64,000 nucleotides of DNA from positions 150,335 to 214,334 of the forward strand of contig VXAA01006450.1 of NCBI GenBank assembly GCA_013399115.1, written 5' to 3'. The notes under the pieces were generated by a model. It saw only the letters and a program-made list of their open reading frames with translations, searched no databases and had not been told where the DNA came from. A program made the translations under genes and the position numbers. The DNA is from Anseranas semipalmata (Eukaryota > Chordata > Aves > Anseriformes > Anseranatidae). This document shows, piece by piece, positions 37,350-51,535 of the stretch (its first letter is position 1; every line of letters starts with the position of its first letter).

Positions 37350-40300
37350 TAGCAGGCACAAGTAAATCCTACAAAGGCTTACTGCTTTCTAGACAAAGGG
37401 CAGCTGTCAGCTGAATACCTTCAATGAAGAAACCAAATGATCTCTTTTGTAGAAAATGACAGTGGAGGATTAAAATGAAAAGTGGCCAAATAATTTACAT
37501 GAGATGAGGATCCATATGATGGTAAAGAATGTAGATATCCTTGAAGCAGTTTCATTTCAATAACACTGAAGCCTAGAAAAATTGCAGATTCAGAGAAACC
37601 CTCTTTCTTTCAGGGATAATGTGCTTAGGACAATGACAGAGACAGAATCCATCTCAGCCCCGGGCTCTGTAATGGAAGTTAACGCAATTCCTCCCCTCTT
37701 TACCAAGGTGCCCCTATCTGAATTCCTGCAATAGTTGCCAATCTTTTTTGCTCGGCTGTATGGCTTCTGTTATCCAGGCTTAGATATCAGATGCATTAAG
37801 CAATGCCTCAGTAGTGTTCCTGATAATCCACAGTGGAAGTTTTGCTGCTTCGTATCAGCTCTGCAGCTGCCAGGGAAGTGTTTGAAGCAACCCAAGCTAC
37901 AGAGCAGCAGAAGGATGGCCAGATTTGGGGCATTTTCATAGGGCTGGATGTTAGACATGAACAGATAAAAACCCAGCTCAAAAGACCCCACGTTGGGGAA
38001 GGGCTTAGTTTACAGCACGGCCCAGTGGTTGATTAGTGATAGGGATTCAGAACAGAGACGCTCAAACATGTTGCAGAGAAACCATTCCCTGCGGGTCAGC
38101 TGCTGCAGCAGGACTACACATGCTCAAGGTGAGGTAATTCAGATATGCATACACGAGGGCACTCTCACTGAAAGAACTGCCCTGCAATTAACGGGAGGTA
38201 AGAACACGCAGATGGATATCTTATTGAAGAACAGCTGACATGCTGCAAGTTCATTCCCTCACTTAACTTTGTGTTTGCATCTCTGGGTTCCCACTTCCAT
38301 TAATCAGGAAGCAGCTGGGTGAAGCATCCCAGCACTTGCTGCGGCTCCACCAAAGACCATCTTCCCCAGACTCAGGCTGCAGTCCAGCTTAAACTCAATT
38401 TAAGTGCAGGCTGAAAGGGATGGTCCTATCCTCTTCTCCACTCCCTTTTTGCAGAAAGATTTTCTGTCCGACTGCTTCTCTGGTCCAGCTCCCTACCCAT
38501 GCCAAGAGTAGCGTTTGCACAGCCAAGGGATGTAGGCTGGAGATGGCAGAAACACACAGCTGGAAGCAGTTCCTTCAGAGGCAGTTCGTACATATCCTCT
38601 TAAACTGATGCTAAAAGCAAAGCCTGAGCAATGAGCTTGTGGACTGGCCCAGGGACGTACAGGAAAAAATAAAATAAAATAAAAGAACTGCCCGTATTCC
38701 CCAGCTCCCATCTGACCCCTGTTGACGAAAAGAAGATCTTCCTGCCACCAGGGGCTGAGCTCACTGCCAAACCCTCCAGTGTCTCAAAATACACAAGAGT
38801 GCAAGCTGCTCTTTTGTCTTCGATAAGACTGCCTGTAATTTCAGCTCCCTATCTAGCTTCCTTTCAAACGTTACCTCTGCTTTCCACTGACAAGTTACAT
38901 AAAACACTCGAATATAGTTACCTATTTCATCTCTCATTAGTATATTTATCAACGTAGTATCACCCAGTAGCAAGAGGTCATTGTTTCAGACTTCGTGGCT
39001 TTTAACAGAACTATCATTCAGGCTGTCAAAGCAATGGAAATATTTCTGAAGTTAGTCTGTCAACTGTGCCTGAGATCTTATCTCTGCATGGCATGAAACA
39101 GACTGTCAGAGAAGTGACATTCAAAGCATAATCTCATTGGAAATTGTAATTACTAGTTTATTTCTCAGTAAATACTGGCCAAGAATATCACTAATGCCAT
39201 TTTCATTGGGGTCAACAGATGACACTATCCATTTTATCTACTGCTATTTCTACAGATCCTACAATAACTGTATGTATGTCAACCAAACACTGCACCCCAC
39301 AATACAGAGAGCAAAATTAAAGTTCAAAGATATTCTCTCCACAGATAAACTCTGAGCGGAGAATTACACTGAAGTTACCATCTTCTCCTTCCTCCAGAAC
39401 CACAAAAAAAATGTAACCAACAGTTTAGTTGCTACAGGAAACATCTGGCGAGCCACTTTTGCACTTGAGATCAGCTAAGGATGAGAACTACTGCTTCTCT
39501 GGATGTGAGCAGATGAACTTGAGTCTATGCATTCCTTCAGCTCAACTGGACCTTCCATCCACGCAAAAGATATATATATATTTTTAAAATCCAGCTCTCC
39601 CCAAAAAACTGATGAACACAACCATTGCAGCTCGCTACTGTTTTCTACGTAGCACTATCATTTAGCTAGGGGCTTTCAGGATTTTAAGGAGTAAAGAAAC
39701 CACTGTGGGACTCCAGTTTGACCTCTTCTACAGCACTGACCAAAGGTTTCTCAGCAGGTCTGACATTAAGCCCAGATCTTCTGTTTGACCTACAGAGACA
39801 TTCAGCCCCAATGTAAAAATCTTGCATTTTATCCAATGCAGAATCTACCATAACTTAAAAAAATGCTTTAGAACCAAATTCTAAGCATTCTCATTCTTTA
39901 AAAATCTGCATCTCACTCCTAGCTTTAGCTTTCAGCCCCAGGGGATTGCTATACTCTCTAAGAATAGTCGAGTCTTTAAGTCCCTCACTACAGCAGAGGT
40001 TTCATTCTTGTACTTCTTCTCATGGGAAGTGCAAATCAGGAGGAGAGAACTCAACAGGACTTGATTACTTACAGCACCAGACATATGTAAATTGTAATTG
40101 TTGTTTCGCATGTCAGTATCTGTTTGTGTACATAAATTGCAAATCATATCAGTACACATTAAAAAGTTCATACACAAGGGTCGACTCTATCCTGGCTGTA
40201 CAAATTTGTGGCTAAACTCAGAAAGTCATTTTACTGACATTTCTTAGCAGGAATCAACTCTGCAATGTAGATTAAAACATCAGAAATACACCTTGCACTG

Positions 40301-42214
40301 GAGTGTGTAAAACTACGACCTTCAAAGCTACTATAATATCAACAAGTTTCTAATTTTTTTAAAGTCATTTTCTTGATATTTTGACAGCAGTCTCAAGCAC
40401 CAACACAATCCTATCAAGCTATTAAAATTATCCTAAAAATTAAGAATTAATTGATAATAGCTCTGAAAGCCTCATACTTTCAAAAGATAATCTATGCCTC
40501 CTAATCTATAGCACCCTACTGTCGAGATAATTAACAATTAAAATAAGAATAGTTAAGACGTCGGAGGTGGCGATTTACTCTTCCTTGTAATTGGATTTGG
40601 TGATAAGAATATTTTTGAAATTACACAACAGCTGTCTTCTGAGTAGAGAGATTTGGAATTTTCAGCAATTTGAAACACATAGGTACTTTCTGCTTAAGGC
40701 ACCTTGAAGACACTGACAGCCCACAATGGCTAAAATTGTATGACTATCCTTAAACTTAATGGTGTCCCAGACTCCTGCAACTAACATAGCTGACTAAATT
40801 GGTCACAAAATAAGAGAGAAAAAATGATGGAAAAATTTTTAAAGCCAGCAACTAACACATCAAGACATGATAAAGTGAGAATTATTCTGTAATATTTCAA
40901 CAACCAGCTGGTGTGAGCAAACAGCACCTTCAAAGCTCTTCCTAACAAGGCATCTAAGCATGAATAACAGTGTGAGTCTTGATCTGCTTTATTTATCTGC
41001 AATTTTTAAATTGAGACCTACACACTACAAGGCTATTTATGTGCATTAAATCCTTTGGGCTTAACCCCATGATAAACAAGACCTTTGTGAAGACATCTGT
41101 GAAACAAACATCTCATCTACAATTTTGAACTTTGTACAGGGGAAGAGTTATTGAAGTTGCATCCTCTGGATTAGCCAGTTCTCACAAAGCAAGCAAAGCT
41201 ATCGCAGGGTCAGCCCATGGATGAAACATCTCCAAGCAGCGATGAGACCCTGCAGAAATCATCCCCAGCACTTCAGCAAGAGCCTACCCACTCGTAGGGC
41301 ATGTTCTGCTGCTTGGTGAACCCAGCTTTCCAGGGGGATGTACCAGAATCAACACGGTGGTTATTAGAGATACTACTTGCAGGACAACAGAGGATTCCAG
41401 AGTTTCATCTGGCAACACAAATAAATACAAAAATGTTTTAACTGAATTTTACATTACTCAACCCAAAACTTCATTCTGTTCTCTTTCAGAAAATACTTAG
41501 AGTCAGAATCTGAGTTTTCTGCTCATCTAAAGTAAGCTATTTCTACAAGTGTAGTCTATCCTTGCTTCAAAATTGTGCTTTAACGGTAAGTTCAGCACTG
41601 GATCACAAAAAACATACATACAGAATGCCAGGTGTAAGCAGCAAGGTTCCCCAAGCTATTACTAGTTAAGTCTAAGTATGGTCATGTCTTTCAGAACTTT
41701 ATAGTCCTCCTGGCTGTGAAGCTTTTCAGTCTCACTTTGTCCTAAGCCTCCAGGAGAGGAAAAATACCAACCATGACATTTGTGATAAAGCTGAGGATGA
41801 GCTGACAACTTCCTGTGCACTATTAAATCACTAGCCTTCCTCCCCCCAAATATCCACAAGATTTTATTTACAATTTCCAGTACTAGACCTGACTCAGCTT
41901 AGCTTAGCCTTGGAGGGCACAGCCAGCCATTATAGTTGCTGCATTTTCAGGAAATAAAAATTGATTAAACTAATGAAAGGACCCTACAGAATCCAAAAGA
42001 CTAAGTAAGGCCAATTCTTGCAGGATATCCAATGCATAAAGTCAAGAGGCTCAGGATCAAAGCTTCTGATTTTGGGCTCATTACATGTATTTTTCCTAAT
42101 GTCTGGTACCTTCAAGATCTGGACCAGAACTATTATTGCATTAATATGTTACACAGACATAAAGCAGAAAAAGGAATTTAATTTTCAGATATTAGTAGAA
42201 GAATTTAAGGGTAG

Positions 42215-42310
42215 GAGAACAGCAAAGTTAGGCGATACAGACACAAGAAACCAGCTGCAGAGCTGTGAAATGAATCCACAGCTCCCGACTCCTAGATTTG
42301 TACTCCATAT
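42215..42310 (-). mobile_element. Old SINE-like fragment
   Basis: agctgcagagctgtgaaatg and acagctcccgactcctag resemble, in reverse orientation, the head of amniote MIR-type elements. Diverged and approximate. Confidence 0.3.
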
Positions 42311-42504
42311 CATGAGCTGTGATTTTTGCCATGTGCTTCCTCTTAAATGTCATTGCCACTGCAGCTCAGAAAAGCCAAGCTCCCTGGGGACAGTCTCATC
42401 TTCTCTTTAGGAGGTATGACTAAAACAGTGCTGGTAGTAATACTCTAAAAGCAACTGAGGAGTTCTTGACTATATCTCTATGTCTAGAAAAATCAATTAT
42501 TCTT

Positions 42505-43550
42505 ACCACTTTGGGACTTCAGTAAAGCATTTGACCCAGTGACAAATGGGAAATCATTAATAATTTTGGAAAAGACACAGATTAGTATAATTATGAGATA
42601 GTTGCCCTAAGAACTGGACTGAAAATTGAAAATAATGGCCTGGAAGGAGGTTATCAGTGATATTTCTCAAGTATCATCTTAGGAGTATCTTAAGAATGAA
42701 AACACTTAATGATCTTGACACAAAGTCTGAACAAGGTAATGAAATCTGCTGATGACAAAGTCAGAAGCCTTGTCTATACAGAGAATTGTAGAGAATCATA
42801 AAAAGAAACAGACAAACCTAAGGGCAGGAACTAGAAAGAAATTTAAGAGTCCACTATGTAAGGGAACACTTCGGGGCACAACAGCGACTTTTTATGTACA
42901 CAAAAATATCATCAGCTGGAATAGAAAGATCATTGTTAAATCACTGTAGTATGACTGAAAGATACAGTGCAACAAAACCACCAAAAAAGCAAAGCCTGAT
43001 ATTTCTATCAGCATGCTGGCTATTTCCAATACTGAAAGAAAACCATCAAAATAGTTGCACAAGACCTCACCTGGATGATGTACACTCCTGGTCACACATT
43101 CCAGAAAGATGAATTTAAAACTTAACAGCTCAGAGAGCAATCAGGATTAACAGAGGAATGAAAAGCCTATCCTGCAAGAGATACAGCTTGTTTTACCTGA
43201 GCAAACCTCAAGGCTGAGATGAGGTTATGGTTTACCATAAATACACGAAGGATGAAGGGGGTCAACGCTGGAGACAAGAGATGGAGGTCAGGATCTGTTC
43301 TAGTGAAATGATAATATTGATCCCAGAAGGATGGGTACATACTGGTCACAAACAATCTCAGGAACTTATATTTTTAACTGCTGAAACAATAAAAGCCTGC
43401 TGGGTAGCAGGTTCCCAATAGGAGACTTGTACCCTTGGCTATATCTGTTCATAAGATAGAGAATTTAATCAGGTTCTGAAAAGGATATAATAAAGGTTGA
43501 CTGAAACGAGAAGCTGGACATGAAACAGGAAGTCCCAGTCCAACGCTCCT
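42505..43550 (+). mobile_element. Old long CR1 LINE relic with reverse-transcriptase remnants
   Basis: gacttcagtaaagcatttga encodes DFSKAFD, the highly conserved LINE reverse-transcriptase block. Further along, tcacctggatgatgtacact and cagagagcaatcaggattaa correspond to the CR1 3' region, and aaacctcaaggctgagatga follows. The frame is broken repeatedly. Boundaries are approximate. Confidence 0.75.
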
Positions 43551-46500
43551 GTGATTAAGACAATATCAAGGAGCATTTAGAAACTGAAAGAGCGTTTGCC
43601 TATGTACATAATAAGCAACAAATCAGATGACCTTTTCTATATGTTTTGTTCTTATGTACACTACTTTCTCATTCTTTTTTTTTGTTTGTTTATAAGGAAA
43701 TCATATTAAAAAAGCTCTTTGGAACAGCTCCATGTCTTCTATTTTGTTGACAAAGTTCCCCACAAACAGCACAGTATTCAAAACAGATTAAAACTTATGC
43801 ATGTTCCAGAGGAAAATCAAACAAAAAAAAGGTCAGTTGTGCAATCCTGGACTACAAAAAGAAAAGGATAAAAAAGAATCTAGGATGTGGTAGTGACTTT
43901 TGTGGTTAAGGCCCATATGGTTCTCTGATAAAGCATTCTTTTTAGTCTGTTTAAAGTGCTCCACAGTCTGACCAAGAGCCCATAAATACATGATGCAACA
44001 TACTTAGGAGTTTTACTTAGGAATTTTGCTCCCTCAGTTCTCCTTGTAATTACTCTGTTTATTACTCGTATAAAGACCTCACATCTGTTACTAGATGGCA
44101 TAGAATTTCCTTTCACTGAGGTAGGTTTGGACTTCTGTTCAGAGACTAGCTGCAGTGAGAGTCAGCACAAACACTTTGCGTACTTCTAGAAACCAGAAAT
44201 GGGCACATCCAACAGTGTGTTGAGTTGGATAATGCTCATGTACACTCCATGCTGACAGCTGGCTGCATCAAAGTACAAAGTGACAAGGTGCCAACCTGAT
44301 CGCTAATTCCATCCGAATGCTTTCCAGGGCGTTCAAGATGTTAATTTTGTAATTCACTTAAGTGGGTTTACTCCATGGATAATATCACATACAGGTCAGG
44401 TGAATCTCCCTGTGAGCTACGACTATCCCTTTTAGCTGAACTTGGACCTGGAACGAGCCTCCTTGGCAGGTCAGGGTTTGTCTACTTCGTTCTCAGGAGT
44501 TCAAGGAAGCTGAAAAAGAGCCAAAAGGAATGATCACATCTTTACGATCACTTGTGCTTGTTACTGCCCGGGGAGCCATTTGCTATTCCACTATCTGCTA
44601 AACTTCCCAGAATTTTGCTGCCAAAAATCGAGTACACTCCCCAGCATCATCTCAAGCTCTTCCAGTACAGACATAGAAACAGTAGAGTAAAACTGTTATA
44701 TCCTTGTACCAGAGCACATCCAAAGATACATCACCTTTGCACAATTTGTAACATGATCAAGAAATTTTTTTCCAGACAGCCTACAGTGAATAGTCGTAGC
44801 AAAATGGCTACATAAAATGAAGGCTGAATGTACCAGGGTCCAGTTCACAGAGCTTCTCTGACAAATATGTCATGAATTTCTCTGCCTCCTGTAATTAACA
44901 GGTAAGAAAATAATGGTGTAGCTAATTAATACGAGCTTTTTGTTACCATTCAATCCTGCATACTTTAAACAGAATAATTATAGGAAGAAGAATTCCAAGA
45001 AGTCTAGTGCTGGCGTAAAAAAAGCTCACAGGGAGACTACCCACAGCACTGGACTTACACTATTGCACTGCCCTTACAGCAAGCAGCATCTAGAGGTCTC
45101 AACATGACCGTAGAGAGCCCACTGTAGTAGGCTCTGCGTATGAACAGAATACAACCTTTGGCTCAAAGAAGTTGTGACCTAAAAAGATTGTCATTAACAG
45201 TTACATTAAATAATGTAAAAAAATGGAACTAGGTACTAATTAGTTCTCCTGAAGTACCCTGAAGACCTTCGCAGGTTTTAGAAGGAATTACATATTTATG
45301 TGAATAATAAGAATACCCACAGCTGCAATAGCAGGGTTCTAAGAAAATGAGAATAAGAGATGAGTTTTTTGTCCTCAGCTGTGTGATTGCTAGCCATGCG
45401 TGAGCTAGCCACTGACCACAGAGGATAGATAGAAAGAATGACAAACATCATCATCACCTGTGTTACTGCTGAGCCTCGAAGCTTCAGTCATGTGCCAGGA
45501 CTCGGCAGTGCTAGGTGCAGTAAAGGCACACATTGCAAAATCAGCCCTTGTGCCAGAGACAAAAGATGGAGCTGGAAAAGGTGCACAAGGACAAAACAGC
45601 TGCTCTGTAATGAGGCTGACCTGGGCAGATATTAAGCAGCCCATCATTCACAGTGCTCCTCAGATATGCTGTGACACATTCATGTTCTCCCAGTAGGAGC
45701 TCAGGTTGAATTGAGGTTGCCTGTACGCCACCCCTCCCCATGCAATGCCCCCACATAGCTCTACAAGCTTGGGGTGCCCACATGAAATCACTGCAAGGGC
45801 AAATAAGGCAGCTGGATGTTGCACCTGTAGGCATCTAGGGGTACGCTCTGAAGTATGGGGTCCATGAGCTGGGTCGTTCCAGCAGGAGCCAGCAGATGCT
45901 CTTAAAAATAACAACAGGTTAAGGGCTCTTAGAGATCCTCTTGATACAGTGGCGGTATTAGAGCCAGCAAAAACGACGTTAGCCGACATGGTAAGCAACG
46001 ACCCTGCCTTTCTACATCTTCAGTGAAAGCATCTGGGCACTAATAGAGATTTCTGATCCCAGTTGTGTGTAAATTGCTATGATTCTATGAGAAGACAATG
46101 ATAATAACTTAGGGTGAGATCCTGCTTCTCACCTTCATGAGCAGGAGACAGAATACTGAAGTATCTCAACTGGCCCTGAAGAAATGCAGAGTATCTGGAC
46201 TAGAGAAGAATTCCCATTCTTAAAATATGGGCTTATTGCATCAGACAGCGCTGTTACAGGTCAGACTGACAAGGCTTGCTTTGCAAATGTTGATCTCAGT
46301 TATTTTGACCTTGGCAAAAATATTTATCTGGAGTCTGCAGCAAGGAGTTGCCCCTCCCACAGATCTTTTTTTTATTATTAAAAAAAGGAGAGAGAACAAA
46401 GATACAAAAAGCACCTGAGCTCCCTGAAGAGGAGAAATAACTCATTAGGTGCTGGATCCTTCAAGAGACCAGTGTCTGACGAGCACTTTGGACAGACATC

Positions 46501-47009
46501 CTAGTATTACATTTTACTGTGTGCTATCTGCCAAACAACTGGGATTTGCTTACAGCTGATTAGAATAGGAAGCTTGCATATTATGCATGTCTAAGAGGGA
46601 GCGTAGCTTGATCTAATGCAAAATAAGAAAGATACTGTGTAGTAAGCATAAAATGGCTGCTCTCGCATTTTATGAAGACATACAACAATGACCCTGAGCT
46701 GAACCACTTGAACTTTCAGACAATAAAATGATCTTGCTTGTGTCTAAGTTGTAAAGTGAACTTCACTGAATGCCTTTGCAAAAGTGCCTGTACTCACAGA
46801 TCTCAAAGCCCTTCACAAGCATCAACAGAAAATAAAGATCGTAAAAAAACATTCCCTTCCTAGATCTCAAAGGGTTTAATGAAGTTAAACCTCCCACTGC
46901 GACTTGCTGACTAACAAACACCTTATAATAGAATAGAAAGAGCTGGAAAGTAATATAAAAAAGTCACCCGATGTTTCCCTCTGCACTGAGATCAAGTGTA
47001 TCAGAACAA

Positions 47010-47135
47010 TCCTGACAGGTTTTTAGCTAATTTGCTCCTGAGAAAAATTCCATAATTTCTTAGATAACCTTAGTGCTCAACCATCCTTAAAGACAGAAAG
47101 CTTTTCCTAATGCCTAACACAAATCTTCCTCGGTA
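47010..47135 (-). mobile_element. Old CR1 LINE fragment
   Basis: The stretch cagaaagcttttcctaatgc followed by ctaacacaaatcttcc matches the reverse complement of the CR1 segment that encodes the [11 protein letters not shown] motif (ggtt..ga.attagg..aaatt.ctt). Confidence 0.6.
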
Positions 47136-48559
47136 ACCCGAAGGTTATAGGCTTTTAGCTTCTTGCTTTCTTTGGTTTGGCGCAGTCTCCCAAACAGGTA
47201 GCAGATATTTTACAGTCGAGACCAGCGAGTTGGAGAAGGGTTCAATGACATCTGAGGGTCACAGGGGCAGCCCACACGTAACTCTCGGCGCTCCTCACCT
47301 CTCGGCACCAGCTCGAACAAACCCAGGGAAGACGAGCAGAACTTCCGAGCTAACTGGTGGACATCGTTACATTGATGAGAAACTGATGTTCTGTTTCTAA
47401 CAATATACAAGCCTAATGGAAGAGACCGAAAGACATTACTTCCTGCTCTGTTGTCAGCTTGAAGAGGGAGAAACACAATGAATCCAAAACTTAAATCTCC
47501 TCCAAAGCCTTGCACAGGAAACTTAGATCCCCTATGGGGCCGGTATTAAGGTTCTGCTAGAAGACATAACTAAGAGTAATGGGATAAAATTAACTAAGAA
47601 AATTTCCTAACTGAATTTCAGGAGCTAATAGAGCTCTCATTTTCCCCAGGGAAGCTGTGGAAGCCCCAGCGCTCAGGAGAGCTGCAGTAATAGCGCTTTC
47701 ACAATCGGAAGAATTTCTAATAACGCATGTCAGTCCTGATATCACTCAGGGCCAGAACCATGCACAGGGCTCTGCTGGCCCAGCCCGCGCTGCTTTGCTG
47801 GGACCACTGCAGAAGTTGCTTCTTCAGGAGGACAGACAATGCTAAATATTCTGCAAGTGAACCGTGCAGCTGATGGAAATGCAGCAGTGGCTGGTTTTGG
47901 CATGAAGGTGACTTTCTTAGCCAGCTTGGGCCCACTGGAAAGAGGGAACAGGAATACAACCTGGTTGAATTAGACAAGAAGTTTGGCAGTGACACCAGAG
48001 TAATACATTCCCGCTCCCTGGCAAAAACCTGAGGACGTGTCTTCAGCGATGCCAGCGCAACTGCCAGGATGCCCATGCTTTTAACCAAGCCAGGAACTCA
48101 TCCAAGTCAAACCAAACAAAACCAGAACAAAAAACAGGCAAGCAAACAAACAACAACAATAATCACAGAAAATTTGTACATCTTTTTGTTAAACTTTCCC
48201 TCCCCTGCGCTCTCAGTCATGCATTCCCATCATTTGCCCTGAGCCAGCTCTGGCACGCCCTCACTGCATGGCAAGCTGAATCAATTCACTAAAATTTCGT
48301 TTTTCTGAACCAAGCTGAGTTGGCTGGTATTTCCATCAGACAAGAAATGTATCTGGCACAATGCAGGGTGGCAGGAGTAGGGAAACTGAGGAGGAGGAAT
48401 GGAGAAGGGTGATGAGACAGGATAACACCTAAAGGATGAGATGGTGACAAACTGTTAATTCAGCTCAGTTAGATCACAAAACTATACCCTCAGTATCTTA
48501 GGAAATCTAAACCCTTTCTCTTATTTCTCTTATTTATATTTCTCTTACGAATAAAGTTG

Positions 48560-48640
48560 CCTTGGATCACAAAGCCAAGTGAAGCACCTGACTCCATTTT
48601 GCCATCTATGAAATGGGGATAATAGGTATCAGTATCATCT
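48560..48640 (+). mobile_element. MIR-like SINE fragment
   Basis: ttgccatctatgaaatgggg then ataataggtatc closely resembles the MIR 3' core (catctgtaaaatggggataa). Confidence 0.5.
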
Positions 48641-49039
48641 AGTCTTATTTAATCTAAATACATCTTTGCATCTTTGCTTCAAGAGCAAAGAAAAGTGTTA
48701 CAATAAAAAGACATAAAATTAAAACCACCCTCAACCAGAAAAGTCCCTCTTCTCTAGACAAACTGAAATACTTTCAACTAATGAATTAGTCATTTTGTTT
48801 AGAGCAGAATTTATAGTTATTTCAATTTAATCTTTGGATAAAGCATATATTTAAACAACATGCAAGCCTTCCCCCCATAAGTCTTTACTGGCACTCAGCA
48901 AGAGTGCCTTAAAATGGGTATAGTCATTGATTCTGATGCCAATCTTAGATGGTTCTTTAGTAACAATTTGCCTGAAAAGGAAGATAAACCTCAACTGCAA
49001 CATACAATTACAGGAGAAGCACAAATAACTTAAAGAAGG

Positions 49040-49056
49040 AAAAAAAAAAAAAAAAA
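49040..49056. repeat. Poly-A tract (17)
   Basis: Uninterrupted run of A in intronic sequence. Confidence 0.9.
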
Positions 49057-51425
49057 GATAGACAAGATGACACAGCTTCATTAAAAAAGAAAGAACCCTA
49101 AGGGGATTTTCAATTTCATAGTTCTAATGAGAGGGGTTGAAAAGAGGTAAAGCAGAGGAAAAAAAAAATCTTTGGGACAAGATGTAACAAAGAAGAACAA
49201 GAAATTGAACCAGAAACAGACTTTCAAGCTTAACCCCAGGTTTCAACAGAAAGGACTACTGTAGTCTTAGCTCTATTCCCAAAGGAGGGTAAGCCACACA
49301 ACAACATCACCACTCACAAAACTCAGCATATTTCATGAGTAGGAGGCTCAAGAAGAGAACAGGTCAAGGTTGGTATCACTAGCACAGCAGCGAGAGGGAG
49401 CTTGCACTGCAGTTGTCTGAACCACACCTAGTCTGCAGTTAAATATAGAACTTTACTTTCTGGAACTATTGCTCCTCTTAACCTTCAGAGCATAAATATT
49501 CGGAGTGATATTTAAAAAAAAAAAAAATAGAAAGGAGAGAAGGGGAGAAAGAGACCTTCTGAATCTATTGTCCGAAATCTAAGCCTAGCGACTAATAAAC
49601 TATCCTGGGAGAATTTCCAAAAAAGCAGTAAAGATTGCAGAATTGAATTACAGAAACCGCAAGCAGCATTCTGGAAATCCAGTATAAACCAATTAGTTTC
49701 TTTAATACACATAGCCTGTACACAGACACTTACGCACATTAGACATTTAAATGTATGTGCTGGCCCTAACTATAATCTTAATTATATCAGGTTGGCACTG
49801 ATATAATAATGAATTGCATTGGAATTATTGTTGTTTTGCATATTTAAAAACAGAGAAACTAGCCCTTCAGCCCTCACCTTTCTCATTCAGTTCACGGACC
49901 AAATCCTGACTGGTGCTGTGCACTTTCAGTTGGAGAGCCTGCTAGAAGTGAATCTCTCTAATTTTTGCAATCAGATTCAGATTCTTTCCTTGAAGTGCTC
50001 TCAGCTGCTTTGACACATTGACTTTTACCAACTGCATTTCATACCAACTGATTCCTAGTCAAAAGCACATACCACAATTAACCCATACAGCAGCCCAAGA
50101 CTTTGATCATCATCCAAAAACTGCTTATACAGCTTCACAGCCACATTTCAGAAGTTTACAGGAAAAAGTAGTTCTGCATCACCTACACAAGAGTTTCCAT
50201 TAATGTCTAGATTCAGCCCTCTCGCCTTCAGGCACTTAACTAAATCACCAGAGTTAGGTGTCACTGCAGAAAGCTCCTTTCTTGTAGCTAGAAAGGCACA
50301 TGTACCCCCCTGAGTTGCACCAGTGTGTTGGAATTAACTTCTAGATCCCTACTTCTCATTGCTGAATAGCCAGACAGCCTGGATGAACAAGCATTTTACT
50401 GAGATACCCAAAACAGAAGCTCAAAATTAGGTGCCTAAATCCCTGCGTGCACCAACAGCGCATCAAGATGCTGCAGGACATACAAACACAACACAACAAA
50501 ATACACATTTCATTAAGGAATGTAGCCCATTAAACTGAGTAAGGTGCCTCCACTCACAGTCAAAACCTAATCCTGTAGAGGAAAATGCAAATTACCAGCT
50601 AACTGGTACCAGACCACATGCAATGCCAAACACTATTTTTGTGGGCCAGATGTTGATTCCTGGCCCTATGGGGTCAAGCAAACCTGATCTGCGTGAGCGA
50701 GACAGCCAGGAGTCTGGTTACCTTCAGCCTGGCTGGAGCTGAGTCACGTTACTGAAGAGCCTGGAGGACTCTGGTGACTTGTAAGTGAAATTAGTCAGCT
50801 TCTTCCTAGGGCTCCCGAGAGAGTGTTTTCCTCCCACTGTTTCAAAACTTGTCACATAAAACAGCTCATCCTTACAGCTCAACTAGGCCTATTAAAGCAC
50901 AACAGTTAAACAACCATATTCCCACCTTGCTTTATGGTGTAGTTTTATTGTCATACAAAGCTTTTACCACGGCTTGAGTTTACTGTATTCTTGCCTCTAG
51001 TAAAACTCTTGGCCATACCTTCCAGAACCTACACACAAGGTTGTGAAATTCAGTGTTTGCGGTCACCCCACAAGGGCTTTGCAAATTATTATTAAAGCCG
51101 GGATTAAGGCAATGTGGCAGAAGTCTCCATTTAACCACAAAATAAGAAAACCCCAGCAGTAAATACCGTACAGAGCACAAGACAAGACAGTGAACAAAAC
51201 CAAGAGTGGCTAAAAGAAGAAAAGAGGGTAATGAAAAATTAGATCAGGTGATTATGTATCTGCATACAGTACTTGATGATTTCCAATGTCAACACTGACT
51301 TGCTTCTTTCAATACACAAAACCAAATCTTTCTAACAGACACATACCAAACCAGTACAGGTTGTCTGACTTCGAGTGTCACAGCAGAGACTGGCTTTAGG
51401 AGAGATCTGCAGGAGGAAAGAGCAG

Positions 51426-51462
51426 TGCTTGCTTGCTTGCTTAGCTTTCTCTTTCTCTTTCT
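51426..51462. repeat. GCTT / CTTTCT microsatellite
   Basis: Several gctt units followed by three ctttct-type units. Confidence 0.8.
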
Positions 51463-51535
51463 GCTCTGTGTTTCCACAGCACCTAGCACAAAGAGTCTAA
51501 GGCACTATCACGATGCAAACAGCAAATAGTAGCAG
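51455..51535 (+). mobile_element. Ancient amniote repeat fragment
   Basis: cacagcacctagcacaaaga followed by gtctaaggcactatcacgat resembles the tail of an old amniote SINE family, one reading like cagcgcctagcacaatgggg. The family name is uncertain. Confidence 0.4.

Noticed and set aside
42018..42410. 130-codon plus-strand open frame
   Set aside because: Overlaps old SINE-like sequence, with no recognised family.
46060..46092. Short CR1-like end (gctatgattctatgag)
   Set aside because: Only about 16 bases resemble the CR1 terminus and the sequence before it does not.
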